Assembly: GCA_036961355.1 (NCBI GenBank)
Contig: JBALVL010000010.1
Location: forward strand, 1-64,000
DNA from: Motiliproteus sp036961355
GTDB taxonomy: Bacteria; Pseudomonadota; Gammaproteobacteria; Pseudomonadales; Balneatricaceae
Direction: 5' to 3'
Length of the DNA: 64,000 nt
Both the position numbers and the translations under genes were made by a program. The first letter of the stretch is position 1, and each line of letters starts with the position of its first letter. The notes under the pieces were generated by a model, which worked only from the letters and a program-made list of their open reading frames with translations, ran no database searches and was not told the origin of the DNA. Positions 1-9,715 of this stretch are shown here, piece after piece.

Positions 1-200
1 AGCACTGTGTGCTGGGGGTTTTTCGTTTGGGGCTAGACTGAGACCCTGTACCAACTGTTGCGGTAACCATCCCGTCGCTTCGAAGAGACACTGTTCAGGG
101 GGTAGTGTGTTATCTCAGGTAAGCGTCTTCATGCCTTACCTCGGTGTGTATCTATCGCTATAATCTGCGCTTCATTTATTACCAATGCATCGAGATATCC
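1..200 (+). promoter_or_regulatory. Leader region upstream of dnaE, no gene seen
   Basis: I see no convincing gene here. One frame stays open for about 50 codons but resembles nothing I know and is not RnhB, the gene that often precedes dnaE. A perfect 7-bp inverted repeat (AGGTAAG at 117-123, CTTACCT at 135-141) could form a stem-loop about 60 bases before the dnaE start. No T-run follows, so it is not an obvious terminator; an RNA structure in the dnaE leader or an operator is possible. Confidence 0.35.
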
Positions 201-3200
201 ATGCCTGATTGCCAGTTCATACACCTGCGTGTCCACTCAGAGTTTTCGGTTGTTGATGGGTTGGTGCGAGTTAAAAAACTGGCGGCTGCGGCTGCAGCTC
301 AGGGTATGCCGGCCGTTGCGTTGACGGATCAGACCAATTTCTATGCCTTGATTAAGTTTTATCAAGCCTCGATGGGTGCAGGTGTAAAGCCGATTTGTGG
401 TGCCGACCTTTGGGTGGAGAACCGCTCCGATCCAAGCGATCAGCCTAGCCGGATTACCTTATTGGCTAAAGATCGGGAAGGTTATCGCAACCTGACCGAA
501 CTGATTGCGATGGCGCATCAGCATGGTCAGGGCATCATTCCAGAAAAGGCATTGGTAAAACCTGAGTGGATTCACCAGAAAGCTGAAGGATTGATTGCGC
601 TTTCGGGTGCCAAGCAGGGCGATATCGGTATCGCTCTGCTTGACGATAAAATCGACGAGGCCCGAGAACGAATCAAGGAGTGGATGGGCGTTTTTTCGGA
701 TGACTTCTTTTTGGAGTTGCAACGCACTGGCCGCCCTGGCGACGAAGAGTGTTTGCACGCAAGCTTAGCGTTGGCTGCTGAGTACAGCTGCCCTGTTGTG
801 GCAACCAATGAAGTGATGTTTTTACAAGCTGATGAGTTTGATGCCCACGAGGCCCGGGTCTGCATTAATCAGGGGCGAGTGTTAATCGATCCACGGCGAC
901 CTAAAGCGTATAGCGATCAGCAGTACTTCAGGTCTGTTGATGATATGTGCCAGCTGTTTTCTGATATCCCCTCCGCGTTGACCAATACAGTAGAGATTGC
1001 CAAACGTTGCAACATTGAGATCGAGATCGGTAAGTATTATCTCCCTAGTTATCCTATCCCTGACGGCTTGACCATGGACGAATTTTTCATCGATGTCTCC
1101 CGCAAAGGGTTAGATATGCGATTGGAAAAGATTCTTGATCGTAATGATCCAGATTATGCGGTTAAACGGAAAGCCTATGATGATCGCTTGGATTTTGAGC
1201 TTAAAATCATTATCGATATGGGTTTTCCGGGCTATTTCCTGATCGTAATGGACTTCATCAAGTGGTCTAAAGGCAATGGCGTACCCGTCGGTCCCGGCCG
1301 TGGTTCGGGTGCGGGATCTCTGGTGGCATATGTTCAGGAAATTACCGACCTTGATCCGTTGGAATACGATTTGCTATTCGAACGCTTTCTAAATCCTGAA
1401 CGGGTATCGATGCCCGACTTTGATATCGACTTCTGTATGGACGGCCGCGATCGGGTCATCAGCTATGTAGCGGATACTTATGGTCGTGATGCTGTATCGC
1501 AGATTATCACTTTCGGAACGATGGCGGCGAAAGCGGTGGTGCGTGACGTAGCACGGGTGCAGGGCAAGCCGTTCGGTCTGGCCGATAAGCTTTCTAAGTT
1601 AATTCCGTTTGAAGTGGGCATGACGCTTTCCAAAGCGAAAGAGCAGGAACCGGCGCTGGTCGATTTTCTGACCGTCAGTGAAGATGCTCAGGAGATCTGG
1701 GAGATGGCCTTGCAACTTGAGGGTGTCACCCGAGGAGTCGGTAAGCACGCCGGTGGTGTGGTTATTGCGCCGACCCGTTTGACCGACTTTTCCCCGTTGT
1801 TCTGCGATGAGTTTGGCGATGGTCTGGTAACCCAGTTCGATAAAAATGATGTCGAGGCAGCGGGGTTGGTTAAGTTCGATTTCTTGGGCTTACGGACTCT
1901 GACCATCATCGATTGGGCATTAAAAACGATCCACAAACAGCAACTCAAAACCGGTGCAGAGCCCCTTGATATAACAACGATTGAGCTGGAAGATCCGCGA
2001 GTTTACGAGATGCTCAAGCGCGGTGACACGACGGCAGTGTTCCAGCTTGAGTCCAGCGGTATGAAAGACCTGATGAAGCGACTCTTGCCTAGCCGCTTTG
2101 AGGATATTATTGCTCTGGTAGCACTGTTCCGTCCTGGGCCGTTGCAGTCGGGCATGGTCGATGACTTTATCAACCGTAAGCATGGCCGTGCCAAACTGTC
2201 GTTCCCTCACCCTGATTATGAGTACATGCCACTGCAGCCGGTGCTCGAGCCCACCTATGGGGTGGTGCTGTATCAAGAACAGGTTATGCAGATCGCTCAG
2301 GTTATGGCAGGTTACTCGCTTGGCGGCGCCGACATGTTGCGGCGAGCGATGGGTAAAAAGAAACCCGAAGAGATGGCCAAACAGCGGGTGGGTTTTCTTG
2401 AGGGCTGTAAAAATAACGCCATCGATGCTGACCTTGCCGGTAACATCTTTGACCTGGTGGAGAAGTTCGCAGGCTACGGCTTTAACAAGTCGCACTCGGC
2501 GGCCTACGCCTTGGTTTCCTACCAGACAGCTTGGCTAAAACACCATTACCCGGCGCCGTTCATGGCCGCGGTATTGTCGTCGGATATGCAAAATACCGAC
2601 AAGGTAGTGATCTTTATCGAAGAGTGCCGCACCATGAAGTTGGCGTTGGTATTGCCCGATGTTAACAGCGGTGATTTTATGTTCACCGTAAATGATGCCG
2701 GAGAGATTGTTTACGGCCTTGGTGCTGTCAAAGGGGTTGGCGAGGGGCCGATCGAAGCGATTGTCAAAGCCCGAGAAGAGGGTGGTGCGTTCACCGATCT
2801 GTTTGATTTTTGCGAGCGTGTTGGCGGCGGCAACATCAACAAACGGGTGCTCGAAGCGTTAGTGCGCTGTGGCGCGTTGGATCACATCGGACCTAATCGG
2901 GCGGTGTTGATGGCGGCTATTCCGGATGCGGTTAAAGCCGCCGATCAGAAAGCGCGAAACCAGGACAGTGGTGTATTTGATCTGTTCGGTGATGTGTCGG
3001 TATCGCACGAGGGAGAAGATGACCCTTATCAACCCTACGGGCGAGTCGTCGAATGGCCAGATAAACAGCGACTCACCGGCGAAAAAGATACGCTTGGTCT
3101 GTACGTCACCGGCCACCCGATCGATGAGTACGAAACTGAACTAAAGCGCTTTGTTAACCACCGGTTAGTTGAGCTGAAACCGTCGCGAGGGGTACAGCAG

Positions 3201-3701
3201 AAGATTGCGGGCCTGGTGATTGATCTGCGATTAATCAAAACCAAGCGTGGTGACACGCTGGCTATTGTGACGCTTGATGATCGCAGTGCGCGACTCGAGG
3301 TTGTGCTATTTGGCGAGTTGTACGAGCAGCATCGGGAAACGATCGTCAAGGATACCGTGCTGGTGTTTGAGGGTGAGGTCTCCTTTGACGATTATAAAGA
3401 TCAGATGAAGGTGCGCTGCAATCGGGTGATGACGATTCCGGATGCACGCCGCAGTTATGCCTCTGTGCTGGAGGTTGAGCTGCAGCAGGTTCAGCCGAAG
3501 TTACAACACAGGTTGTCACAATGGCTTAATATGCATCGTCGTGATGAAGGGGTGCCTGTACGGCTACGTTATCGTCGGGACGATGCGCTGGCTAATTTGC
3601 TGTTAGGTGAGGGTTGGCGTGTTGAGGTGACCGATGAGCTGCTGCTGGAGCTCCAGCGGTTGTACGGCAAAGGGAAAGTGCAGCTGCTCTATGGTGGATA
3701 A
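201..3701 (+). CDS. dnaE: DNA polymerase III subunit alpha
   Basis: This is the catalytic subunit of the replicative DNA polymerase III holoenzyme. At 1166 residues it has normal family length. An N-terminal PHP domain (HLRVHSEFSVVDGL, about residues 7-20) is followed by the C-family polymerase palm with the catalytic aspartates in MPDFDIDFC (D406 and D408), then fingers, a helix-hairpin-helix (KGVGEGPIEAI) and a C-terminal OB-fold region. The frame is open from 144, but the family N-terminus is MPDCQFIHLRVHSEFS, so I start at the ATG at 201; its Shine-Dalgarno sequence is weak. accA follows after 92 bases in the same direction, as in Pseudomonas and Escherichia coli. Confidence 0.98.
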   Translation: MPDCQFIHLRVHSEFSVVDGLVRVKKLAAAAAAQGMPAVALTDQTNFYALIKFYQASMGAGVKPICGADLWVENRSDPSDQPSRITLLAKDREGYRNLTELIAMAHQHGQGIIPEKALVKPEWIHQKAEGLIALSGAKQGDIGIALLDDKIDEARERIKEWMGVFSDDFFLELQRTGRPGDEECLHASLALAAEYSCPVVATNEVMFLQADEFDAHEARVCINQGRVLIDPRRPKAYSDQQYFRSVDDMCQLFSDIPSALTNTVEIAKRCNIEIEIGKYYLPSYPIPDGLTMDEFFIDVSRKGLDMRLEKILDRNDPDYAVKRKAYDDRLDFELKIIIDMGFPGYFLIVMDFIKWSKGNGVPVGPGRGSGAGSLVAYVQEITDLDPLEYDLLFERFLNPERVSMPDFDIDFCMDGRDRVISYVADTYGRDAVSQIITFGTMAAKAVVRDVARVQGKPFGLADKLSKLIPFEVGMTLSKAKEQEPALVDFLTVSEDAQEIWEMALQLEGVTRGVGKHAGGVVIAPTRLTDFSPLFCDEFGDGLVTQFDKNDVEAAGLVKFDFLGLRTLTIIDWALKTIHKQQLKTGAEPLDITTIELEDPRVYEMLKRGDTTAVFQLESSGMKDLMKRLLPSRFEDIIALVALFRPGPLQSGMVDDFINRKHGRAKLSFPHPDYEYMPLQPVLEPTYGVVLYQEQVMQIAQVMAGYSLGGADMLRRAMGKKKPEEMAKQRVGFLEGCKNNAIDADLAGNIFDLVEKFAGYGFNKSHSAAYALVSYQTAWLKHHYPAPFMAAVLSSDMQNTDKVVIFIEECRTMKLALVLPDVNSGDFMFTVNDAGEIVYGLGAVKGVGEGPIEAIVKAREEGGAFTDLFDFCERVGGGNINKRVLEALVRCGALDHIGPNRAVLMAAIPDAVKAADQKARNQDSGVFDLFGDVSVSHEGEDDPYQPYGRVVEWPDKQRLTGEKDTLGLYVTGHPIDEYETELKRFVNHRLVELKPSRGVQQKIAGLVIDLRLIKTKRGDTLAIVTLDDRSARLEVVLFGELYEQHRETIVKDTVLVFEGEVSFDDYKDQMKVRCNRVMTIPDARRSYASVLEVELQQVQPKLQHRLSQWLNMHRRDEGVPVRLRYRRDDALANLLLGEGWRVEVTDELLLELQRLYGKGKVQLLYGG

Positions 3702-3793
3702 ACAACGATCTGCAAGGTAAACTTGCCGTTATTTTTTCGTCCGCCTCGGGCTGTTAGGCGGGAGCGTGGAACTCAGAGACAGAAGCGACAACT

Positions 3794-4744
3794 ATGAATC
3801 CGAATTATTTAGATTTCGAGCAGCCGATCGCCGAGCTGCAGGCCAAGATCGAAGAGTTGCGCACAGTTGGTAAGGACAGTGATCTCAATATCGGAGATGA
3901 GATCGGCAGACTTGAGCAGAAGAGCGTCGAGCTGACCGAAAAGATTTTCTCAGACCTGTCTGCCTGGGATGTGGCGCAGATCGCTCGTCACCCTAAACGT
4001 CCTTATACACTCGATTACGCCGAGCTTATCTTCGATGATTTTGATGAGTTACACGGTGATCGTCACTTTGCCGATGATTCGGCGTTGGTGGGGGGGATTG
4101 CCCGTATCGATGATCGTTCGGTGATGGTTATCGGTCATCAAAAAGGCCGTTCGGTGAAAGAGAAGGTGAAACGCAACTTTGGTATGCCTCGCCCTGAAGG
4201 TTATCGCAAAGCCTTGCGTCTGATGGAGATGGCTGAGCGTTTCAAAATGCCGATCATGACATTCATTGATACCCCTGGAGCTTATCCTGGTATCGATGCT
4301 GAGGAGCGCGGCCAAAGTGAGGCTATCGCTTTTAATCTGGCTGTGATGTCGCGCCTTAAAACGCCGATCATCTCCACCGTTGTTGGTGAAGGTGGTTCGG
4401 GTGGTGCATTGGCGATCGGCGTTTGTGATAAGTTGATGATGTTGCAGTACTCAACCTACTCGGTCATCTCTCCCGAAGGTTGTGCCTCGATTCTGTGGAA
4501 GAGCGCCGACCGTGCCTCCGACGCTGCCAAGGCGATGGGGATTACCTCAGGTCGATTGCACGAGTTGGGCTTGGTCGATCAGGTCGTCAAAGAACCGCTG
4601 GGTGGCGCTCACCGCGATCGAGAGTTGATGGCGGCTTCGTTAAAGACGCAGTTGCTCAGCACTTTAGATCAGTTAGCGGCAATGGATACTGATGAGCTGT
4701 TACAGCAGCGCTATCAACGCTTGATGTCGTTCGGCATCAACTGA
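3794..4744 (+). CDS. accA: Acetyl-CoA carboxylase carboxyltransferase subunit alpha
   Basis: AccA pairs with AccD to move the carboxyl group from carboxybiotin to acetyl-CoA, giving malonyl-CoA in the first committed step of fatty acid synthesis. The 316-residue length matches the family (319 in E. coli). Recognisable segments are the N-terminal MNPNYLDFEQPI, the LHGDRHFADDSALVGG block, and the crotonase-fold glycine-rich loop GEGGSGGALAIG that forms the oxyanion hole. It lies directly behind dnaE and is closed by a strong intrinsic terminator, so dnaE-accA probably ends one transcription unit. Confidence 0.98.
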   Translation: MNPNYLDFEQPIAELQAKIEELRTVGKDSDLNIGDEIGRLEQKSVELTEKIFSDLSAWDVAQIARHPKRPYTLDYAELIFDDFDELHGDRHFADDSALVGGIARIDDRSVMVIGHQKGRSVKEKVKRNFGMPRPEGYRKALRLMEMAERFKMPIMTFIDTPGAYPGIDAEERGQSEAIAFNLAVMSRLKTPIISTVVGEGGSGGALAIGVCDKLMMLQYSTYSVISPEGCASILWKSADRASDAAKAMGITSGRLHELGLVDQVVKEPLGGAHRDRELMAASLKTQLLSTLDQLAAMDTDELLQQRYQRLMSFGIN

Positions 4745-4752
4745 TTTCTGAA

Positions 4753-4775
4753 AGGCACCTTCGGGTGCCTTTTTT
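4753..4775 (+). terminator. Intrinsic terminator after accA
   Basis: A perfect 7-bp stem AGGCACC/GGTGCCT with a stable TTCG tetraloop is followed by five T residues, 8 bases after the accA stop codon. Confidence 0.93.
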
Positions 4776-4860
4776 AATACTGTGTTTACTTAGTGTTTTT
4801 CTTCTCAACGTTCCCGCCAGCGGTGTCTTTGATGTGCCGTAGCAACAAGGGTTGCACGTT

Positions 4861-6246
4861 ATGACTCTTACCTCTTCTCTTATTACTGAGCTGCTCGCTG
4901 ATCTGGCTGAGATTGATGCAGGGGGGCCAGTGTGGGTTGCTTATAGCGGAGGTATGGATTCACATCTGTTGCTGCAATTGGCGGTTGATGCCGGCCTCAA
5001 CCAGCAGGGACGTTTACGCGCAGTGCATATCGACCATGGGCTGAATCCTGCTGCGGCTGATTGGGCGGTGCATTGTCGATCGGTGTGTGACGATTTGAAG
5101 ATTGAGTTGCAGTGCTTTCAGATTGAGCTAGAGGGCGGGGCAGGGCTGGAAAATCGAGCCCGCCAAGCGCGCTATCGGATCTTTGAATCGTTACTGGCTG
5201 CAGGTGGCGTGTTACTGCAGGGGCATCATGCCGATGATCAAGCGGAAACGCTGTTGCTGCGGCTGATGCGCGCCAGTGGTGTTCGCGGGCTGGCGGCTAT
5301 TCCTCGAAGTCGTCAGCTTGGTCGCGGGCGGTTGCTACGGCCTCTGTTGCGGCGTTCGCGGGCCGAGTTGCAACATCAGGCCCAGCAGCAGGGGTTGCGT
5401 TGGATCAATGACCCCAGTAATGCGGATACGGTACATGATCGCAATTTCTTACGTGCTGAGGTTGTTCCAGCCTTAGTGCGGCGATGGCCACAGGCAGTCC
5501 CGACGCTGGGTCGCAGTGCGGATAACTGTGCCGACGCTCTGCGCCTGACCGAAGATCTGGCCGCGCTCGATATTGAAGGTTGTTGGCAGGAGGCTGATCG
5601 GTATCACGACCGCGAGTTAAAAATTGATGCCCTGGCTGCATTGCCCGATTACCGCCGTTTTAATCTGCTGCGTTTTTGGTTGCAGCGACGCGCGGGTTTG
5701 CTACCCGATGATGCCGTGTTAACTCGATTGTGGCAGCAGTTAGTGAGTGCTCGTGACGACGCTCAGCCGCTGATTGAAATGGATGGTTGGCTATTGCGCC
5801 GGTTTGACGGCGCGCTCTACCTGCTCAATCCGGCATGGAACACGTTATCTGAAGCGGCTAGCCCGATTAAGTGGTATGTGGATGTCCACTCAGCATCTGA
5901 CATGATTTTTGCCGGTGGCCGATTGGATGCTAAACCTGCGGTGGGGGCCGGGCTTCTTCTGCCGGCTGGCGCTTGTGTGCGGGTGATGTTGCGGCAGGGC
6001 GGTGAGCGAATTTGTTTGCCGGGAAGGGTTGGTAGCCGCTCGTTGAAAAAGCTGTTGCAACAGCAGCGGCTGGCACCCTGGATTCGGCGTCGGTTACCGT
6101 TGCTGTTTGTCGATGATGAGTTGGTGGCTGTGGCCGGCTTTTGGATCGCGGAGGGTTGGCAGGCGGCGCCAGATCAGCAAGGAATAGTGTTTGACTGGCA
6201 GCCGTTATCTCCGCTTGTTGATGACGGCTGTGAGGGCGATTTCTGA
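4861..6246 (+). CDS. tilS: tRNA(Ile)-lysidine synthase TilS
   Basis: TilS adds lysine to C34 of the CAU-anticodon isoleucine tRNA in an ATP-dependent reaction, making it read AUA. The PP-loop motif SGGMDS lies at residues 29-34, and the family segments VHIDHGL and QGHHADDQAETLLLRL follow. A middle TilS domain and a C-terminal domain (LPGRVGSRSLKKLLQQQ) complete the 461-residue protein. The frame could begin at a TTG at 4852, but the ATG at 4861 sits 10 bases behind an AGG and is preferred. The next gene is pyrG, 100 bases on. Confidence 0.95.
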   Translation: MTLTSSLITELLADLAEIDAGGPVWVAYSGGMDSHLLLQLAVDAGLNQQGRLRAVHIDHGLNPAAADWAVHCRSVCDDLKIELQCFQIELEGGAGLENRARQARYRIFESLLAAGGVLLQGHHADDQAETLLLRLMRASGVRGLAAIPRSRQLGRGRLLRPLLRRSRAELQHQAQQQGLRWINDPSNADTVHDRNFLRAEVVPALVRRWPQAVPTLGRSADNCADALRLTEDLAALDIEGCWQEADRYHDRELKIDALAALPDYRRFNLLRFWLQRRAGLLPDDAVLTRLWQQLVSARDDAQPLIEMDGWLLRRFDGALYLLNPAWNTLSEAASPIKWYVDVHSASDMIFAGGRLDAKPAVGAGLLLPAGACVRVMLRQGGERICLPGRVGSRSLKKLLQQQRLAPWIRRRLPLLFVDDELVAVAGFWIAEGWQAAPDQQGIVFDWQPLSPLVDDGCEGDF

Positions 6247-6346
6247 TTGTCGAATGCGACCCATTCTGCTAGTCTGTAGCCCCATCCTGAGGTGCTTCGC
6301 ATCTCCCCCCTAAGTTATTGTTTCTACATCTGCTGACAGGTTCCGA

Positions 6347-7972
6347 ATGACGCATTATATCTTCGTCACGGGCGGCGTTGTGTCTTCCCTAGGTAAAGGC
6401 ATCGCCTCCGCATCATTGGCCGCAATTCTTGAAGCGCGCGGTCTTAAAGTCACCATGCTGAAGTTGGATCCGTATATCAACGTCGATCCAGGGACGATGA
6501 GTCCATTCCAGCACGGTGAGGTTTTTGTGACCGAGGATGGCGCCGAAACCGATCTGGATTTGGGCCATTACGAGCGTTTTATCCGTACTACCATGACCCA
6601 ACGTAATAACTTTACCTCGGGCCGGGTATACGAAGATGTACTGCGTAAAGAACGCCGTGGAGATTATCTTGGTGGCACAGTACAGGTGATTCCGCACATC
6701 ACCGATGAGATCAAACGCCGTGTGATCGAAGGTGCTGGTGATGCAGATATCGCGCTGGTTGAGATCGGCGGTACGGTGGGTGATATCGAATCACAGCCAT
6801 TCATGGAAGCGGTTCGTCAGCTCAGGGCCGAACTGGGCAGCACTCGCACGATGTTCATGCACCTGGTTTTGGTACCTTATATCGCCACAGCCGGTGAGAC
6901 CAAGACTAAACCGGCGCAGCACTCGGTCAAAGAGCTGCGCTCGATCGGTATCCAGCCCGACATTCTGGTTTGTCGCTCCGACCATGAGATTCCCGCTGAC
7001 TCTCGTCGTAAACTGTCTCTGTTCACCAACGTAGAAAAGCGTGCCGTTATCGCGTTGGAAGATGCAAATACCATCTATCGGATTCCGCGGATGTTGCACG
7101 AGCAGGGCCTCGATGACATCGTGGTGGATCAGTTCCGTCTTGAGTGCGCCCCCGCTGATCTGACCGAGTGGGACGATGTGGTCGACGCCAAACTGAACCC
7201 TCACCGCGAAGTCACCATCGCCATGGTTGGTAAATACATGGAGTTGCTCGACGCTTACAAATCGTTGATCGAAGCGATGACCCACGCCGGGATTAAGAAC
7301 CGCGCCAAGGTCAATCTGATCTATATCGATTCTGAAGAGATCGAACGCAAAGGCACTGGCGTGCTAGAAAAAGTTGACGCTATTCTGGTTCCCGGTGGTT
7401 TCGGTGAGCGCGGTGTTGAGGGCAAGATTGAGACGGTTCGTTATGCCCGTGAGAACAAAATTCCTTATCTGGGTATCTGTCTGGGTATGCAAGTCTCGGT
7501 CATCGAATTTGCCCGCAACGTGGCCGGTTTGGCGGGGGCTGACAGCACCGAGTTTAACCAGCAAGCCGAACATCCAGTGGTGGGTCTGATCACCGAGTGG
7601 ACCACCGCCGAAGGTGATGTGGAGATCCGTGACGAAGATGCCGATCTGGGCGGTACTATGCGCTTGGGTGCACAGGAATGCCGTTTGGAACCAGGCTCTA
7701 CCGCGATTGAGTGTTATGGCGAAGAGGTTATCCTCGAGCGTCATCGTCACCGTTTTGAGATGAACAATAACTATATTGAGCAGTTAGAGAAGGCGGGTCT
7801 GCGGATATCCGGTCGTTCGATGGACGGTTCATTGGTCGAGGTAGTTGAAGTGCCGGATCATCCTTGGTTTGTCGCTTGTCAGTTCCATCCTGAATTTACC
7901 TCGACGCCACGAGATGGACACGGTTTGTTCTCCGGTTTTGTTAAGGCAGCACTGGAACACAATACAAAATAA
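6347..7972 (+). CDS. pyrG: CTP synthase
   Basis: PyrG aminates UTP to CTP with ATP, using ammonia from glutamine. The 541 residues comprise the N-terminal amidoligase domain (GGVVSSLGKGIASASLAAIL P-loop, then LDPYINVDPGTMSPFQHGEV) and a C-terminal class I glutamine amidotransferase domain with the nucleophile in LGICLGMQ and the His-Glu pair in CQFHPEFTS. The coding sequence ends 77 bases before eno. This direct pyrG-eno pairing is the enterobacterial arrangement; in Pseudomonas kdsA usually sits between them. Confidence 0.98.
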   Translation: MTHYIFVTGGVVSSLGKGIASASLAAILEARGLKVTMLKLDPYINVDPGTMSPFQHGEVFVTEDGAETDLDLGHYERFIRTTMTQRNNFTSGRVYEDVLRKERRGDYLGGTVQVIPHITDEIKRRVIEGAGDADIALVEIGGTVGDIESQPFMEAVRQLRAELGSTRTMFMHLVLVPYIATAGETKTKPAQHSVKELRSIGIQPDILVCRSDHEIPADSRRKLSLFTNVEKRAVIALEDANTIYRIPRMLHEQGLDDIVVDQFRLECAPADLTEWDDVVDAKLNPHREVTIAMVGKYMELLDAYKSLIEAMTHAGIKNRAKVNLIYIDSEEIERKGTGVLEKVDAILVPGGFGERGVEGKIETVRYARENKIPYLGICLGMQVSVIEFARNVAGLAGADSTEFNQQAEHPVVGLITEWTTAEGDVEIRDEDADLGGTMRLGAQECRLEPGSTAIECYGEEVILERHRHRFEMNNNYIEQLEKAGLRISGRSMDGSLVEVVEVPDHPWFVACQFHPEFTSTPRDGHGLFSGFVKAALEHNTK

Positions 7973-8049
7973 ATTTGAACGATCTGCCCGGAATGGGTGG
8001 ATCGATCCCTCTTTTAATTTATCAGGCATTATTTGGAGCGAACGGTAAC

Positions 8050-9345
8050 ATGACTGCAATCAGCGATATCAAAGCACGTGAAGTGCTCGACTCCCGTGGC
8101 AATCCTACTGTAGAAGCGGACGTCACTCTGACCTCAGGTGCCTTTGGTACCGCTTGTGCTCCTTCTGGCGCGTCGACTGGATCGCGGGAAGCGTTGGAGC
8201 TGCGCGACGGCGATACGTCGCGCTACATGGGTAAAGGGGTACTGAAAGCCGTTGCTGCGATAAATAACCAGATTCGTGATGCACTGTTGGGTAAAGATGC
8301 CAACGATCAGCGTGCACTCGACCAGATGATGATCGATCTGGACGGCACTGAGAATAAAGGTAATTTGGGCGCTAATGCGATCCTTGCCGTCTCTTTGGCT
8401 GCCGCTAAAGCGGCAGCCGTGGATAAAGGCATGCCTCTGTATGCTCACATCGCTGAGCTCAACGGCAACGCCGGTGATTACTCGATGCCGGTGCCGATGA
8501 TGAACATCATCAACGGTGGTGAGCACGCCGACAACAACGTCGATATTCAAGAGTTTATGGTACAGCCGGTTTCGGCACCGAACTTTGCTGAAGCTCTGCG
8601 TATGGGCGCTGAAATCTTCCATAGCCTCAAGAAAGTACTGTCTGCACGTGGTCTTAACACCGCTGTGGGCGACGAAGGTGGCTTCGCACCGAACCTGGCT
8701 TCTAATGAAGAAGCGTTGGTGGTTATTCAGGAAGCGATCGACAACGCCGGTTACAAGCTGGGTGAAGATATCACTCTGGCACTGGACTGCGCGGCGTCTG
8801 AATTCTACAAAGACGGTATGTACGACCTATCTGGCGAAGGCAAGAAGTTCGACGCCGAAGGGTTTGCCGATTACCTGGCTGACCTGACCGTTAAGTACCC
8901 GATCATCTCGGTTGAAGATGGTATGGACGAGAGCGACTGGGATGGTTGGGCCACGCTGACCCGTAAGATTGGTGACAAAGTACAGCTGGTGGGTGACGAT
9001 CTGTTTGTTACCAATACCAAGATATTGTCTCGCGGCATCGAGCAGAGCATCGGTAACTCGATCCTGATCAAATTTAACCAGATCGGCACGTTGTCGGAGA
9101 CACTGGACGCCATCAAGATGGCGCAAGATGCCGGCTTTACCGCAGTGATCTCGCACCGTTCGGGTGAAACTGAAGATACCACTATCGCTGACCTGGCCGT
9201 TGCTACCAAAGCCGGCCAGATCAAGACCGGTTCGCTGTGTCGTTCTGACCGCGTTTCTAAGTACAACCGTCTGCTGCGGATCGAAGGCGAGCTGGAAGGC
9301 AAAGCGCCTTACAACGGCCGTTCTGAGATCAAGGGACAGGCGTAA
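8050..9345 (+). CDS. eno: Enolase
   Basis: Enolase interconverts 2-phosphoglycerate and phosphoenolpyruvate in glycolysis and, in most bacteria of this group, is also part of the RNA degradosome. The 431-residue protein starts with MTAISDIKAREVLDSRGNPT and carries the enolase signature ILIKFNQIGTLSETL with the catalytic lysine, plus magnesium ligands in VEDGMDESDWDGW and LVGDDLFVTN. The frame is open from 7975, but the ATG at 8050 has a GGAG nine bases upstream and gives the conserved N-terminus. A G+C-rich terminator follows immediately. Confidence 0.98.
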   Translation: MTAISDIKAREVLDSRGNPTVEADVTLTSGAFGTACAPSGASTGSREALELRDGDTSRYMGKGVLKAVAAINNQIRDALLGKDANDQRALDQMMIDLDGTENKGNLGANAILAVSLAAAKAAAVDKGMPLYAHIAELNGNAGDYSMPVPMMNIINGGEHADNNVDIQEFMVQPVSAPNFAEALRMGAEIFHSLKKVLSARGLNTAVGDEGGFAPNLASNEEALVVIQEAIDNAGYKLGEDITLALDCAASEFYKDGMYDLSGEGKKFDAEGFADYLADLTVKYPIISVEDGMDESDWDGWATLTRKIGDKVQLVGDDLFVTNTKILSRGIEQSIGNSILIKFNQIGTLSETLDAIKMAQDAGFTAVISHRSGETEDTTIADLAVATKAGQIKTGSLCRSDRVSKYNRLLRIEGELEGKAPYNGRSEIKGQA

Positions 9346-9352
9346 GCAGTGA

Positions 9353-9377
9353 GGGGGAGCATCGCGCTCCCCCTTTT
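9353..9377 (+). terminator. Intrinsic terminator after eno
   Basis: An 8-bp perfect stem GGGGGAGC/GCTCCCCC with loop ATCGC is followed by TTTT, eight bases behind the eno stop codon. Confidence 0.93.
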
Positions 9378-9431
9378 CTGTTATCGCCAACCCGTTGAGC
9401 CTCTAACCGCGATGAGCATGGGCACCTGATT

Positions 9432-9707
9432 ATGAAATGGTTGCTGTTATTGCTTAGCATCTTGTTTGTTGGATTGCAGCTGCGGCTCTGGCTGGGTGAT
9501 GGCAACTTGCCGTCAGTCTGGTCATTACAGCACTCGATCGCCGAGCAGGAATCGTCCAACCAATTGTTAATCGACCGTAACACGGCACTGCGTGCTGAGG
9601 TTGACGATCTCAAGCAGGGCACTTCAGCAATGGAGGAGCGTGCGCGAAGCGAATTGGGAATGGTCAAACGTGGCGAGACATTTTTTCTGTTGCCCGAAGA
9701 GAAGTAG
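9432..9707 (+). CDS. ftsB: Cell division protein FtsB
   Basis: FtsB is a small bitopic inner-membrane protein that joins FtsL and FtsQ in the divisome and helps activate septal peptidoglycan synthesis. The 91-residue product shows the expected plan: a short N-terminal membrane helix (WLLLLLSILFVGLQL, residues 3-17), a periplasmic coiled coil (AEQESSNQLLIDRNTALRAE, about 37-56), and the conserved end ERARSELGMVKRGETFF. Its position just after eno is the usual one. ispD and ispF, which normally follow ftsB in this synteny block, are absent; truD begins eight bases after the stop. Confidence 0.95.
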   Translation: MKWLLLLLSILFVGLQLRLWLGDGNLPSVWSLQHSIAEQESSNQLLIDRNTALRAEVDDLKQGTSAMEERARSELGMVKRGETFFLLPEEK

Positions 9708-9715
9708 GCCTGCCT

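Noticed and set aside
1920..2495. 191-codon leftward open frame inside dnaE
   Set aside because: It is antisense to strongly conserved DnaE coding sequence and shows no protein family features.
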